The translations under genes were made by a program, and so were the position numbers. A model generated the notes under the pieces. That model saw nothing but the letters and a program-made list of their open reading frames with translations. It was not told the DNA's origin and searched no databases. Positions 43,397-53,108 of a stretch of DNA of 64,000 bases are shown piece after piece; positions within the stretch are counted from its first letter, which is position 1, and each line of letters opens with the position of its first letter. Source of the DNA: Limnohabitans sp. T6-20 (lineage in GTDB: Bacteria; Pseudomonadota; Gammaproteobacteria; Burkholderiales; Burkholderiaceae_C). The stretch lies in the NCBI RefSeq assembly GCF_003063505.1, contig NZ_NERW01000002.1, positions 992,001 to 1,056,000 of the forward strand. The letters are read 5' to 3'.

Positions 43397-46264
43397 TCAC
43401 TTGGTCAGCACGAAGCCCTTGAGCTTCGAGAAGGCCGCTTCGATCAGTGCTTTTTGCTGGTCCTGGTGCAGGTGTGAATAACCCACGGCAGGTGACGCGG
43501 AAGCTGCGCGACCGGCATAACCGAGCTTTTGACCTTCGAGCATGTTCTCGTGGATGTTGTGCTGAATGAAGAACCAGGCACCCTGGTTCTGCGGCTCGTC
43601 CTGGCACCACACGATGTCTGTGGCGTTGGGGTACTTCTTGATCTCGGCCGCAAATGCCTTGTGTGGGAAGGGATAGAGCTGCTCCACACGGATAATGGCC
43701 ACGTCGTCAGCGCCCTTGGCCTCGCGGTGCTTGACCAAGTCGTAATAGACCTTGCCCGAGCAGGCGATCACGCGCTTGACCTTGTCGGCCTTGAGGGCCT
43801 TGTTTTCCGGGATCACGGTCTGGAAGCTGCCCTTGGTGAACTCGGACACCGGCGATGTGGCGTCTTTGTTGCGCAGCAGCGACTTCGGGGTAAAGATGAC
43901 CAGCGGCTTGCGCAGGTCACGCACCATCTGGCGACGCAGCACATGGAAGATCTGGCTGGCCGTGGTCGGCTGCACGATCTGCATGTTGGTGTCGGCAGCC
44001 AGCTGCATGAAACGCTCGACGCGGGCCGAGCTGTGCTCTGGGCCTTGGCCTTCGTAGCCGTGCGGCAGCATCAAGGTCAGGCCATTGACGCGGCCCCACT
44101 TGACTTCACCGGAGGCGATGAACTGGTCGATCACGACCTGTGCGCCGTTGGCGAAGTCGCCGAACTGGGCTTCCCAGATCACCAGGGTGTTGGGGTCGTT
44201 CGAGGCGTAGCCGTATTCAAAGCCGAGCACGGCTTCTTCGGACAGGATCGAGTCGATGACGACGAACGGGGCCTGCTTGTCCGAGACGTTTTGCAAGGCC
44301 ACATAGGTGCCGGTGTCCCACTTCTCGCGCTTTTGGTCATGGATCACGGCGTGGCGGTGTGTGAACGTGCCACGGCCGCAGTCTTCGCCCGACAAACGCA
44401 CGGGGTAGCCACTGGCCACCAAAGATGCGAAAGCCATGTGCTCGCCCATGCCCCAGTCCACTGGCGTGTCGCCACGGCCCATGGCTGCGCGGTCGTCATA
44501 GACCTTCTTGACCAGCTGGTGCGGTGTGACCGACTCAGGGATGGTGGTGATCTTCTCGGCCAGGCGCTTCCAGTCGGCCAATGGAATCGAGGTGTCACCG
44601 GCGTCGGTCCACTTCTTGCCCATGTAGGGCGACCAGTCCACGGTGAACTTGGTCTTGATGTTGGCCAACACGGGTTCGGTGGTGTTCTTGCCGGCGTCCA
44701 GAGCGGCGCGGTAGGCCTTGGCCATGTCCTCGCCCAAGGTGTCGCCCAAGCCTTGTGCCGTCAACTTGTCTGCAAACAGCTTGCGGGTGCCTGGATGGGT
44801 CGCAATCTTTTTGTACATCAGCGGCTGGGTCAGCGCAGGGGTGTCCTGCTCGTTGTGGCCCAACTTGCGGAAGCAGACCACGTCCAACACCACGTCCTTC
44901 TGGAACGTCATGCGGTATTCGAGCGCCAATTGGGTGGCCAGGACCACCGTCTCAGGATCGTCTGCATTGACGTGCAACACAGGCGCTTCGACCATCTTGA
45001 CGATGTCGGTACAAAACACGCTGGAGCGCATGTCGCGCGGGTCAGAGGTGGTGAAACCGATCTGGTTGTTGATGATGATGTGGACCGTGCCGCCTGTGGA
45101 GTATCCACGGGTTTGGGCCAAGGCCAGGGTTTCCTGGTTCACGCCCTGACCGCCGAAAGCGGAGTCACCGTGCACCAACACAGGCAGCACTTGTTTGCCC
45201 AGCGGGTCGTCGCGGCGGTCCATGCGGGCACGGACCGAGCCTTCGACCACGGGGTTCACGATTTCCAGGTGCGAGGGGTTGAACGCCAGAGACAGGTGAA
45301 CGGGGCCACCGGCAGTGTTCACGTCCGAGCTGAAACCCTGGTGGTATTTCACGTCACCGGCTGGCAGGTCTTCGGGCGCGGTGTGGTCGAACTCGGCAAA
45401 CAGGTCCGCAGGCAGCTTGCCCATGGTGTTGACCAGCACGTTCAGGCGGCCGCGGTGGGCCATGCCGATCACGACTTCCTGCACGCCTTGTGCACCAGCG
45501 GACTGGATCAACTCGTCCATCGCCGCGATGAAGCTCTCGCCACCTTCCAGCGAGAAGCGCTTTTGGCCGACGTATTTGGTGTGCAAATAGCGCTCAAGGC
45601 CTTCGGCAGCCGTCAAGCGGTCAAGGATCTGCTTTTTCTTTTCAGCGCCGAAGTTCGGCTTGCTGCGGATGCTTTCCAGCTTTTGCTGCCACCAGCGCTT
45701 TTCAGCCTGCTCGGTGGTGTACATGTACTCGGCGCCCAAGGTGCCGCAGTAGGTTTCGCGCAGTGCATTGAGCAACTCGCGCAAAGACATGTTGTTTTTG
45801 CCGAAGAAGGTGTTGCTGGTGTCGAACACGGTTTCCTGGTCGGCGTCAGAGAAGCCGTAGAAAGCGGGGTCGAGGTCGGGAATGTTGGGGCGCTCGGTGC
45901 GCTTGAGCGGGTCCAGGTCGGCCCAGCGCTGGCCCACGTTGCGGTAAGCGGCAATCAGCTGCTGAACGGCGGTGCGCTTGCGGCCCATTTCGACGTTTTC
46001 GCTGGCCATAACGACCTTGGTGCCGCCAGCTTTGGCGCGCTCTGCGAAAGCGTTGATGACGGGCAGGTGCGGTACGTCTTTGGCGTTGGAGCCATCGACT
46101 GCGGGAACGTGCTGGAGGGCGTCGAAGTATTCGCGCCAGGAGTCGGGCACGCTGCCTGGGTTGGCCAGGTAGTTCTCGTACATCTCTTCGACGTACGGGC
46201 CGTTACCTCCGAAAAGGTGGGTGTTGCCTGAGTAGGCAGCGTAGACGGAATTAGTCTCGCTCAT
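43397..46264 (-). CDS. sucA: 2-oxoglutarate dehydrogenase E1 component
   Basis: Thiamine-diphosphate E1 that decarboxylates 2-oxoglutarate in the TCA cycle. The 955-residue protein has the MAHRGRLNVLVN segment, GDSAFGGQGVNQETL, and the LMLPHGYEGQGPEHSSAR block characteristic of SucA. The ATG at 46264 has GGAGG ten bases upstream, and a short stem-loop lies immediately 5' of that site. It is the first gene of the sucA-sucB-lpdA operon. Confidence 0.97.
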   Translation of the reverse strand: MSETNSVYAAYSGNTHLFGGNGPYVEEMYENYLANPGSVPDSWREYFDALQHVPAVDGSNAKDVPHLPVINAFAERAKAGGTKVVMASENVEMGRKRTAVQQLIAAYRNVGQRWADLDPLKRTERPNIPDLDPAFYGFSDADQETVFDTSNTFFGKNNMSLRELLNALRETYCGTLGAEYMYTTEQAEKRWWQQKLESIRSKPNFGAEKKKQILDRLTAAEGLERYLHTKYVGQKRFSLEGGESFIAAMDELIQSAGAQGVQEVVIGMAHRGRLNVLVNTMGKLPADLFAEFDHTAPEDLPAGDVKYHQGFSSDVNTAGGPVHLSLAFNPSHLEIVNPVVEGSVRARMDRRDDPLGKQVLPVLVHGDSAFGGQGVNQETLALAQTRGYSTGGTVHIIINNQIGFTTSDPRDMRSSVFCTDIVKMVEAPVLHVNADDPETVVLATQLALEYRMTFQKDVVLDVVCFRKLGHNEQDTPALTQPLMYKKIATHPGTRKLFADKLTAQGLGDTLGEDMAKAYRAALDAGKNTTEPVLANIKTKFTVDWSPYMGKKWTDAGDTSIPLADWKRLAEKITTIPESVTPHQLVKKVYDDRAAMGRGDTPVDWGMGEHMAFASLVASGYPVRLSGEDCGRGTFTHRHAVIHDQKREKWDTGTYVALQNVSDKQAPFVVIDSILSEEAVLGFEYGYASNDPNTLVIWEAQFGDFANGAQVVIDQFIASGEVKWGRVNGLTLMLPHGYEGQGPEHSSARVERFMQLAADTNMQIVQPTTASQIFHVLRRQMVRDLRKPLVIFTPKSLLRNKDATSPVSEFTKGSFQTVIPENKALKADKVKRVIACSGKVYYDLVKHREAKGADDVAIIRVEQLYPFPHKAFAAEIKKYPNATDIVWCQDEPQNQGAWFFIQHNIHENMLEGQKLGYAGRAASASPAVGYSHLHQDQQKALIEAAFSKLKGFVLTK

Positions 46265-46274
46265 GATTCGCTGA

Positions 46275-46296
46275 CCTCCGTTTCCCTCTGGGAAAC
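46275..46296 (-). promoter_or_regulatory. Stem-loop abutting the sucA ribosome binding site
   Basis: A perfect 7-bp hairpin (GTTTCCC, loop AGA, GGGAAAC; 46290-46296 with 46280-46286) whose 3' end directly touches the GGAGG (46279-46275) used for sucA. It lies in the 208-bp leader region before the operon. It could tune ribosome access or RNA stability. Confidence 0.45.
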
Positions 46297-46438
46297 ATAA
46301 GTTGGTTGATTTTTACCTTCCGCGACACGGCTGAACCGGTTGGCGGATGCGACTGTGGCATGGGAAGGGCCTGAGTTCAGCGCGCATTGTGCCATGGCTT
46401 GTCCGATATCAAACTTACAGGTTTATCAAGTTCCGATG

Positions 46439-46464
46439 AAAAAAGACCCCGCCGAAGCGAGGTC
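46439..46464 (-). terminator. Intrinsic terminator after prpE
   Basis: An 8-bp stem (one G-T wobble; 46457-46464 with 46445-46452) closing a TTCG tetraloop on the minus strand, followed directly by six Ts. Placed just after the prpE stop, before the sucA leader. Confidence 0.88.
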
Positions 46465-46472
46465 CCTGGTCA

Positions 46473-48371
46473 TCAGCCCTTGATCAGTTCCACGATCTGC
46501 TGCAGCGCAGCCGGATCGTCCATCGTGGTCAGGTCGCCGGGGTCGCGGCCTTCGGCCACGGCCTGGATGGCGCGGCGCAGCAGCTTGCCGCTGCGCGTCT
46601 TGGGCAAGGCCGACACAAAGAACACGCGCGATGGACGGGCCACCGCCCCCAACTGGCTGTCCACAACCTTCATGACTTCGCCTTCGAGCTTGAGGCGCGC
46701 TGCCGCGTCGGTCAGGCCCGAAGTGTCTTTGGCAATGGCAAAGGCCATGGCCACCTGCCCTTTGAGCTGATCGGCCACACCGACCACGGCCACTTCAGCC
46801 ACGTTGGGGTGGCTGGAGATGCTTTCCTCGATCTCGCGGGTGCCCAGGCGGTGACCGGCGACGTTGATCACGTCGTCGGTGCGACCCAGGATGAAGAAAT
46901 AGCCGTCTTCGTCGCGCACCGCCCAGTCAAAGGTGCTGTAGACCAGCTTGTTCGGCACGGTTTTCCAGTAGGTTTTGACGAAACGCTCGTCATCGCCCCA
47001 GATGGTTTGCAGGTTGCCGGGGGGCAGCGGGCCTTCGATGGTCAACACGCCCTTCTGGTTCGCACCGGTGAGCTCTTCGCCGGTCTGGTCGTCGACCAGT
47101 TTGACGTTGTAGCCATAAATGGCTTTGCCGGGCGAGCCAAACTTGCTTGGTGCTTTTTCCACGCCATTGCAAATGCTCAAAATTGGCCAGCCGGTCTCGG
47201 TCTGCCAGTAGTTGTCGATGATGGGCTTGCCGTTCAGGCCTTCGGAAATCCACTTGGCGGTGGGCTCGTCCAGCGGTTCACCGGCCAGGAACAGCGCTTG
47301 CAGGCTGGACAGGTCGTACTTGGTCAACAAGGCGGGGTCTTGCTTTTTCAGCACGCGGATGGCCGTGGGCGCGCTGAACATCACGTTGACTTTGTATTTC
47401 TCGACCAGGCTCCACCAGATGCCGCCGTCGGGGCGGATGGGCAGGCCTTCGTACATGATGGTGGCCATGCCGCCGATCAGTGGGCCATAGATGATGTAGC
47501 TGTGGCCCACCACCCAGCCGATGTCGCTGGTGCAAAAGAAGGTGCCGCCGGGCTTGCCCTGGAAGATGTGCGGCATGCTGGCCGCCAGCGCCACGGTGTA
47601 GCCACCGGTGTCGCGCTGCACGCCTTTGGGCTTGCCGGTGGTACCGGAGGTGTAGAGCGTGTAGCTCGAATGGGTGGCATCGACCCATTCGCAAGGCACC
47701 ACGGTGTCCATGTGCTTGGCGCGCTCGGTGGCGTAATCCACATCGCGACCCGCCACGGGGGTGAACGCGGCCAGTTTGCGGTCGACCATGATCACGTTGG
47801 CAGGCTTGTGGGCCGACAGGTTGATGGCTTCGTCGAGCAATGGCTTGTAGGGCACGCCCTTGCCGCCACGGGAGCCCGCGTCGGCGCTGATGATGACTTT
47901 GGGTGACGCGTCTTCGATGCGGGTGGCCAGCGAGTGCGAGGCGAACCCGCCAAACACCACCGAGTGGATCGCGCCCAGTCGCACGCAGGCCAGCATGGCG
48001 AACGCGGCTTCGGCGATCATCGGCATGTAAATCAGCACGCGGTCGCCCTTGACCACGCCCAGGTCCTTGAGGATCGCGGCCATGCGCTGCACTTCGGCGT
48101 GCAGGTCACGGAAGGTGTAGGTTTTTTCCTGATCGGTCTCGGTCGAGACGAAGATCAGCGCAGGCTGGTCGGCGCGCTCGGCCAGGTGACGGTCTACAGC
48201 GTTGTGGCACAAGTTGGTCTGGCCACCGACGAACCATTTGGCAAAAGGCGGGTTGCTGTAGTCGCAGATCTGCTGGGGCTGGACTTTCCAGTCCACCAGT
48301 TTGGCCTGCTCGGCCCAGAAAGCGTCGCGGTCGTTGATCGAGCGTGCGTGAAAGTCAGCAAAGCTGCCCAT
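46473..48371 (-). CDS. prpE: Propionate--CoA ligase
   Basis: AMP-forming acyl-CoA synthetase that activates propionate. The 632-residue protein has the YTSGTTGKPKG adenylation motif and the C-terminal TRSGKLLRRAI block with the regulatory lysine. The GHRLGTREIEESI segment and SFADFHARSIND start match PrpE better than acetyl-CoA synthetase. The ATG at 48371 is used; the longer frame to 48434 adds an atypical N-terminus. No other prp (methylcitrate) genes are in the window. Confidence 0.88.
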   Translation of the reverse strand: MGSFADFHARSINDRDAFWAEQAKLVDWKVQPQQICDYSNPPFAKWFVGGQTNLCHNAVDRHLAERADQPALIFVSTETDQEKTYTFRDLHAEVQRMAAILKDLGVVKGDRVLIYMPMIAEAAFAMLACVRLGAIHSVVFGGFASHSLATRIEDASPKVIISADAGSRGGKGVPYKPLLDEAINLSAHKPANVIMVDRKLAAFTPVAGRDVDYATERAKHMDTVVPCEWVDATHSSYTLYTSGTTGKPKGVQRDTGGYTVALAASMPHIFQGKPGGTFFCTSDIGWVVGHSYIIYGPLIGGMATIMYEGLPIRPDGGIWWSLVEKYKVNVMFSAPTAIRVLKKQDPALLTKYDLSSLQALFLAGEPLDEPTAKWISEGLNGKPIIDNYWQTETGWPILSICNGVEKAPSKFGSPGKAIYGYNVKLVDDQTGEELTGANQKGVLTIEGPLPPGNLQTIWGDDERFVKTYWKTVPNKLVYSTFDWAVRDEDGYFFILGRTDDVINVAGHRLGTREIEESISSHPNVAEVAVVGVADQLKGQVAMAFAIAKDTSGLTDAAARLKLEGEVMKVVDSQLGAVARPSRVFFVSALPKTRSGKLLRRAIQAVAEGRDPGDLTTMDDPAALQQIVELIKG

Positions 48372-48443
48372 GAAAGTCTCCTGAATACCTGCCAAATGAA
48401 TGCGTGGAAGGTGCGCCAGGCCACTGACGACCACTCTTCTGAA

Positions 48444-48471
48444 TTCATAATTATGAGCAAGGGACTTGCAA
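48444..48471 (-). promoter_or_regulatory. Candidate prpE promoter
   Basis: On the minus strand TTGCAA (48471-48466) and TATGAA (48449-48444) are 16 bases apart, about 70 bases upstream of the prpE ATG. The sequence between is moderately AT-rich. The match is partial, so this is a candidate only. Confidence 0.35.
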
Positions 48472-48562
48472 CAAGCTGACTTTGTCGCGCACCCGACAGC
48501 GCAGGGCTATAGGCACAGATGAACAGGCGCTTGACCGACAAGCCGTCAAAGCGCCTTAAAAA

Positions 48563-49174
48563 TCACTTGAACAGGCTTTGCAACAGCTTGAAGTCGGGGT
48601 GTTCGGCTGTGCGAACCCACTCAAAAGCCACCATCTCGGCGGTCACCAGCTCGGCCCCTGCCCCAGCCAGGCGGTCATAAGCCGCATCGCGGTTGCGCTC
48701 GGTGCGCGAACTGCAGGCATCGGTCACCACCCACACCTCAAACTCGTCTTCCAGCAAATCGAGCGCGGTTTGCATCAGGCAAATGTGGGCCTCGCACCCG
48801 GCGAGCACGATGGTTTTGCGTTCCTCGGCCCCGGCTTGCGGCTTTTGCAAATGGCGCGGCAAGCTGCGGGCGTTGCCGCGCGGGGCCTGAACGGGCTCGG
48901 GTTGCAGCCATTCGCCCAAGCCTTCTTCGACAGCGCTGAACTGCATCTTGGCCAAAACTTTGCGGCAATGGTTGCGAATTTCGGGGGGCATTTCGCCCAG
49001 ACGCGAAGGGTTTTGCTCGGTGCCCCAGGTGGGCACTTCCAACGCTTGGGCCAAGGTGGCCAGACGGGCCGCATTGGCCCAAACCGCATCGGCATCCAAC
49101 ATCACCGGCTTCAAACGGGCCTGAAAATCCACCAGCACCAATTGGCTTTCATCTGCATCGATCAACATCAACAT
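48563..49174 (-). CDS. Isochorismatase-family cysteine hydrolase
   Basis: Small hydrolase of the isochorismatase/nicotinamidase fold, 203 residues. The catalytic triad is visible as D16 (LVLVDFQARL), K76 (VLAKMQFSA) and the nucleophile C127 (LAGCEAHICLMQTAL), spaced as in YcaC-like members. The natural substrate cannot be read from the sequence. The ATG at 49174 gives the typical MLIDADESQLVLVD start. Between it and prpE lie 191 bp. Confidence 0.88.
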   Translation of the reverse strand: MLMLIDADESQLVLVDFQARLKPVMLDADAVWANAARLATLAQALEVPTWGTEQNPSRLGEMPPEIRNHCRKVLAKMQFSAVEEGLGEWLQPEPVQAPRGNARSLPRHLQKPQAGAEERKTIVLAGCEAHICLMQTALDLLEDEFEVWVVTDACSSRTERNRDAAYDRLAGAGAELVTAEMVAFEWVRTAEHPDFKLLQSLFK

Positions 49175-49256
49175 TCCCCATATGTAATGGTCATGATTGT
49201 CGCAGGAGGCCAGCACGGCATCCGTTATGCTCGAAGAAACCCCAACCCCACAAAAA

Positions 49257-49964
49257 ATGAAAACACAAATTGATCACCTCGTGGTGATGGCCTCGACACT
49301 TGAAGCGGGCGTGCAATGGTGCGAGGAAACGCTGGGCATCACACCCGGACCTGGCGGCGAGCACGAAAAATACGGCACCCACAACCGGCTCTTCAAAATC
49401 GCGTCGCCCAAATTCCCATTGGCTTATTTTGAAATCATCGCCATCAACCCGCAGGCGGTGATCCCCAAACGCTCTCAAGTGCCACGCTGGTTTGACATGG
49501 ATGACAAGGCCTTGCAAAAAGCGGTGGCCGAGCGCCCCCAACTGATCCACTTTGTGACCAGCACCGACGACATCAAGGCGGCACGGCATCTGCTGCGCAC
49601 CCAAAGCATTGAACGCGGTCAAGTGGTGCACGCCAGCCGCAAGTCGAGCAAAGGCACGCTCAACTGGCAAATCACGGTGCGCGAAGATGGCGAACGCCTG
49701 TTCAACGGCACCCTGCCCACCTTGATCCAGTGGGGCAAGCCCGATGCGACCGAGCCCCTGCGGCTGCACCCGCGCAACAGCCTGCCGCGCTCGGGTGTGA
49801 CACTGCAAAGCCTGACCGTCAGCCACCCCAGCGGCACCAAGTTGCAGGAAGCTTATGAGGCCATTGGCCTGACCGACGTTGCCGTTGAAACCGGCCCGGC
49901 CAACATCACCGCCACCTTGCAAACGCCCAAAGGCTTGGTGCAGCTGCAAAGCCTGGGGATTTGA
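49257..49964 (+). CDS. Glyoxalase-like (VOC superfamily) protein
   Basis: A protein of about 235 residues beginning with IDHLVVMASTLEAGVQWCEETLG, the N-terminal beta-alpha element of the VOC fold. The layout resembles the glyoxalase-like PF13468 group. A GGEHEKYGTHNRLFK segment may hold metal-ligand residues. Function is unknown. I chose the ATG at 49257; an ATG at 49227 and the longer frame are possible. It is divergent from the isochorismatase gene, with starts 82 bp apart, and convergent with the MFS gene. Confidence 0.78.
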   Translation: MKTQIDHLVVMASTLEAGVQWCEETLGITPGPGGEHEKYGTHNRLFKIASPKFPLAYFEIIAINPQAVIPKRSQVPRWFDMDDKALQKAVAERPQLIHFVTSTDDIKAARHLLRTQSIERGQVVHASRKSSKGTLNWQITVREDGERLFNGTLPTLIQWGKPDATEPLRLHPRNSLPRSGVTLQSLTVSHPSGTKLQEAYEAIGLTDVAVETGPANITATLQTPKGLVQLQSLGI

Positions 49965-50087
49965 CCCAGGCCTGCGGTTTGAGCGCATGCAACTTGTCGC
50001 AGGCCGGCAGCAACTTCTGGCGCTTAAGGTCAGCAACCATTTGCAAACCGTGAGCGGCAAGGCCCATGGGCGATTGGTTTTCGCAAC

Positions 50088-51281
50088 TCAATCGGCCGTT
50101 TTCGCAGCCTCGTCTTCAGGCAATGTGGCCAACAGCGCCATGCCCGCAGCCATGACCGCAGCCGTCAACCACAAAGCACCCCTGAAGCTGCCCGTGGCCT
50201 GCGCCATGGCACCCGCCACCACCGGGGCAATGACCTGCGCCGCGCCATAGCTCAGCGTCAGGCGGGCCATGGCCTTGCCCGGGTTGTTGGGTGCGCGCCG
50301 GCCCACCAGCGCCAGCGTCATGCTGACGATGCCAATGAACGTGGCCCCGTAGCCGATGGCCCCGCCCAAAGCGGCAGCCAGCGAGCCGGAGACCGCAGGC
50401 AAGATGACCGACACGGTCTGCAAGCCAAACGCCAGCAACAAGGCCCTTGTGTCGCCCCAGCGCCGCGCCACCTTGTCCCACAAAAACACGGCAGGCATGG
50501 CCGCCAGCCCCACCAGCGCCCAGGCCAGAGCGCCCTGCCCGGCCAACGCCGGTTCGCGCTCGACAATCGCCACCGTGAAGGTGGCGCTGATCACAAAGCC
50601 CCAGCCCGCTGCAAAGTAGCTGCCCGCCATGGTCAGCATCCAGCGGCGCGACACCTTGGGTGCGGCATCAGCCGCGCTGGCAGCTGCGGGCGCAGGCGGC
50701 ACGGGTGGACGCCAAGCCCAGGCGGGCACAAAAAACACCAGCCCGATGGCCGCCATGGCCAGCCACTGGTGTGACCAAAGCGCCCAAATTTGCGACACAC
50801 TCCAGACCCCGACCGCTGACACCACAATGCCCAGCCCCAAACCAATGAAGTGCACCCCCAGCTCGGGCCTGCGGCCCTGGCGCATCAGCCAGCCCAGCAC
50901 CAGCCCAGCCCCCAACAGCATGCCGGTGGCCCCGCACAAGCCGCCCAAATAACGCCACAGCGCCCAAGCGGGCATCCAGGTCGACAGCGCCATCCCGGCC
51001 ACCGTGAGCAGCGACAACCACAGCCCCATGCTGTAGAGCCGGTGCCGCCAGCGCACATCGTCGATCCACGCGGCAGCCAGCGCGCCCGAGATGTAACCCG
51101 CGTAATTGATGGCGGCCAGCGCCCCAGCGCTGGCGTCGTTGAGCCCGGTCTGCGCCTGCAATGCGGGCAGCAAAGGCGTGTAGGCAAAGCGCGCCAGCCC
51201 GATGGTGAGCACCAGGCCAAAAATGCCGCCAACGATGACTTGCCAAGGCTGCAGCGAACGGTGTGTGGGTAAGTCTTGCAT
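50088..51281 (-). CDS. MFS transporter, YbfB/YjiJ family
   Basis: A 397-residue inner-membrane protein with about twelve hydrophobic helices and the family start GLVLTIGLARFAYTPLLPALQ. This matches the YbfB/YjiJ branch (MFS_4) of the major facilitator superfamily, of mostly unknown substrate. The ATG at 51281 is preferred; the open frame extends to 51539 without typical sequence. It is divergent from the Bug-type protein across 181 bp. The substrate is not evident. Confidence 0.87.
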   Translation of the reverse strand: MQDLPTHRSLQPWQVIVGGIFGLVLTIGLARFAYTPLLPALQAQTGLNDASAGALAAINYAGYISGALAAAWIDDVRWRHRLYSMGLWLSLLTVAGMALSTWMPAWALWRYLGGLCGATGMLLGAGLVLGWLMRQGRRPELGVHFIGLGLGIVVSAVGVWSVSQIWALWSHQWLAMAAIGLVFFVPAWAWRPPVPPAPAAASAADAAPKVSRRWMLTMAGSYFAAGWGFVISATFTVAIVEREPALAGQGALAWALVGLAAMPAVFLWDKVARRWGDTRALLLAFGLQTVSVILPAVSGSLAAALGGAIGYGATFIGIVSMTLALVGRRAPNNPGKAMARLTLSYGAAQVIAPVVAGAMAQATGSFRGALWLTAAVMAAGMALLATLPEDEAAKTAD

Positions 51282-51462
51282 GTGGGGCACGAGTATCCAC
51301 CCAATGGCGCATGGCAAGCCAGACAGAACCAGCAGCGGCTGACACCTTGGGAACAGGCCCACAGCGTCGCAGACACGACAGGCCCAGGGGCGGGGCAAAG
51401 GGTTTTCACCATGCCTGCCATGGGCCGTGCGCCCTAAAGTGAAATGCCAAGGAGGAACCTTC

Positions 51463-52488
51463 ATGCGTCCACGTTTTGCACCTATCCGCTCGCTGACTTC
51501 ACCCACTTCGAGGGCCATTGCCTCACCCCTTCGCCGCAACTTGGGGCTTTTGCTGCTGGGCTTGGGGGCGTTGGGCGCCGCAGGGGCCTCGGCTCAAAGC
51601 TTTCCGACCAAGCCCTTGCGGCTGGTGGTCACCTTTCCTTCGGGCGGCGCGCCCGACATTCTGGCCCGACTGTTCAGTGAAAAGGCCCAGCTGGGCTTTC
51701 CCATCGTGGTGGACAACAAGCCAGGCGCGGGCGGCAACATCGGCGCCGACATCGTGGCCAAATCGCCGGGCGACGGCCACACCATCGTCATGGGCACGGT
51801 GGGCACGCACTCGATCAACGGGGCGCTGTACGAAAAAATGCCTTACGACATGGTCAAGGACTTCAGCCCCATATCGCTGATCGCCTCGGCCCCCAACTTG
51901 CTGGTGGTCAACAACGCCCTGCCCGTCAAAAACGTGCCTGAATTGATCGCTTACATGAAGGCCAACCCGAACAAACTCTCATTTGGCTCGCCTGGCATCG
52001 GCACCTCGGTGCACGTTTCGGGCGAACTTTTCAAGTCGCTCACCGGCACCACCATGGAGCATGTGCCCTACAAGGGTCGTCAATTTGCCATCCCCGACCT
52101 GATCGGCGGCAGCATCCAGGTCATGTTTGACAACATGCCTTCGGCTTTGCCCATGGCCAAGGAAGGCAAGATCCGCGCTCTGGCCCAAACCACTGCTACG
52201 CGATCACCGGCCGCACCAGATGTGCCCACCGTGGCGGAATTTGTCCCCGGTTTTGAGGCCACCACCTGGTTTGCCATGTTTGCACCGGCCAACGTGCCGC
52301 GCCCTGTCATCGACAAACTCCATGCCGAAGTGGTTCGGGTGTTCAAGTTGCCCGAAGTGCAAGACAAGCTGAAAACCCTCGGCCTCGACCCGGTGCTGTC
52401 CAGCCCCGCTGAGCTGGCGCGCTACCAAGCCACCGAGATCACCAAATGGGCCAAAGCGGTCAAGGACTCAGGCGCCAAAGCGCAATAA
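51463..52488 (+). CDS. Bug family (TctC-type) tripartite tricarboxylate transporter substrate-binding protein
   Basis: Periplasmic binding protein of the large Bug family typical of Burkholderiales. The 341-residue protein has a signal peptide with likely cleavage after ASA near residue 44, then FPTKPLRLVVTFPSGGAPDILAR and the KPGAGGNIGADIVAK block. The ATG at 51463 has an AGGAGG seven bases upstream. No TctA/TctB membrane genes are adjacent, so it is an orphan receptor; the ligand is unknown. Confidence 0.9.
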   Translation: MRPRFAPIRSLTSPTSRAIASPLRRNLGLLLLGLGALGAAGASAQSFPTKPLRLVVTFPSGGAPDILARLFSEKAQLGFPIVVDNKPGAGGNIGADIVAKSPGDGHTIVMGTVGTHSINGALYEKMPYDMVKDFSPISLIASAPNLLVVNNALPVKNVPELIAYMKANPNKLSFGSPGIGTSVHVSGELFKSLTGTTMEHVPYKGRQFAIPDLIGGSIQVMFDNMPSALPMAKEGKIRALAQTTATRSPAAPDVPTVAEFVPGFEATTWFAMFAPANVPRPVIDKLHAEVVRVFKLPEVQDKLKTLGLDPVLSSPAELARYQATEITKWAKAVKDSGAKAQ

Positions 52489-52525
52489 AAATGCGCCAAG
52501 CGGGTTGGCGCGACCCTGGCAAGGT

Positions 52526-53020
52526 TCAGCGCCGCCCGCTGCCGGGCTTCGCAAACTCGGCATCGACCCAGGCCTGCGCGGTCTGGCGGTTGAGCTTGAA
52601 ACCGGCGTCCACCTTGATTTCGGCCAGTTCATCGCCGCCTTCGTCCTGCGCGCTCAGCACCGCATAGGGGTTGTCTTCGTCGGGCACGATGCGCAAGAGC
52701 ACTGTCACGCGGCCTTCCGGTCCATTGACGGTCACGCTCTGGTTCAGCTGGGCATGCAGCTGCTGTTCGCTGCGGCGCACAAACTCGCTGGCGGTTTTGA
52801 CCAGGGTGATGAAGGCCGTGCCGTCCAGCGGCTTGGGGTTCTTTTTGTCGCGCCCCATGGTCCAGGGCCCCACCAAGGCGGGCTCTGATTCGCCGTCCTT
52901 GTACATCGCTACCGCCCAACCGTCGTCGTCTTCGTTTTTGATGACCTTGGCGGTCCAACGCTCGTCCTGCCAAAGGCGGGGTTCTTGCAGCAGAGGCGTG
53001 TCGTGTGTGTCGTCGGTCAT
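52526..53020 (-). CDS. Conserved hypothetical protein
   Basis: A 164-residue soluble protein, acidic, with a WTAKVIKNEDDDGWAVAMYKDG segment near residue 22. No signal peptide, membrane helix or motif I recognise. The middle contains a helical stretch (VRRSEQQLHAQLN) and the end is rich in charged residues. It is convergent with the Bug gene by 37 bp. The coding pattern is like its neighbours', so it is likely a real gene. Confidence 0.7.
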   Translation of the reverse strand: MTDDTHDTPLLQEPRLWQDERWTAKVIKNEDDDGWAVAMYKDGESEPALVGPWTMGRDKKNPKPLDGTAFITLVKTASEFVRRSEQQLHAQLNQSVTVNGPEGRVTVLLRIVPDEDNPYAVLSAQDEGGDELAEIKVDAGFKLNRQTAQAWVDAEFAKPGSGRR

Positions 53021-53108
53021 GAGGTGTTGGAGAAAAGGGGGATGGCGATCATGCCTTATGAATTCAGCCTCTTGAAATCTTGATCATCAAGCATGGGAAG
53101 ATTTTTTT

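Noticed and set aside
41346..43481. 711-residue open frame antisense to lpdA and sucB
   Set aside because: It crosses an intergenic terminator and two real genes; composition is typical of an antisense frame.
43529..46231. 900-residue open frame antisense to sucA
   Set aside because: It mirrors the codon bias of sucA, lacks any domain, and is typical of antisense frames in GC-rich genes. sucA itself is complete and conserved.
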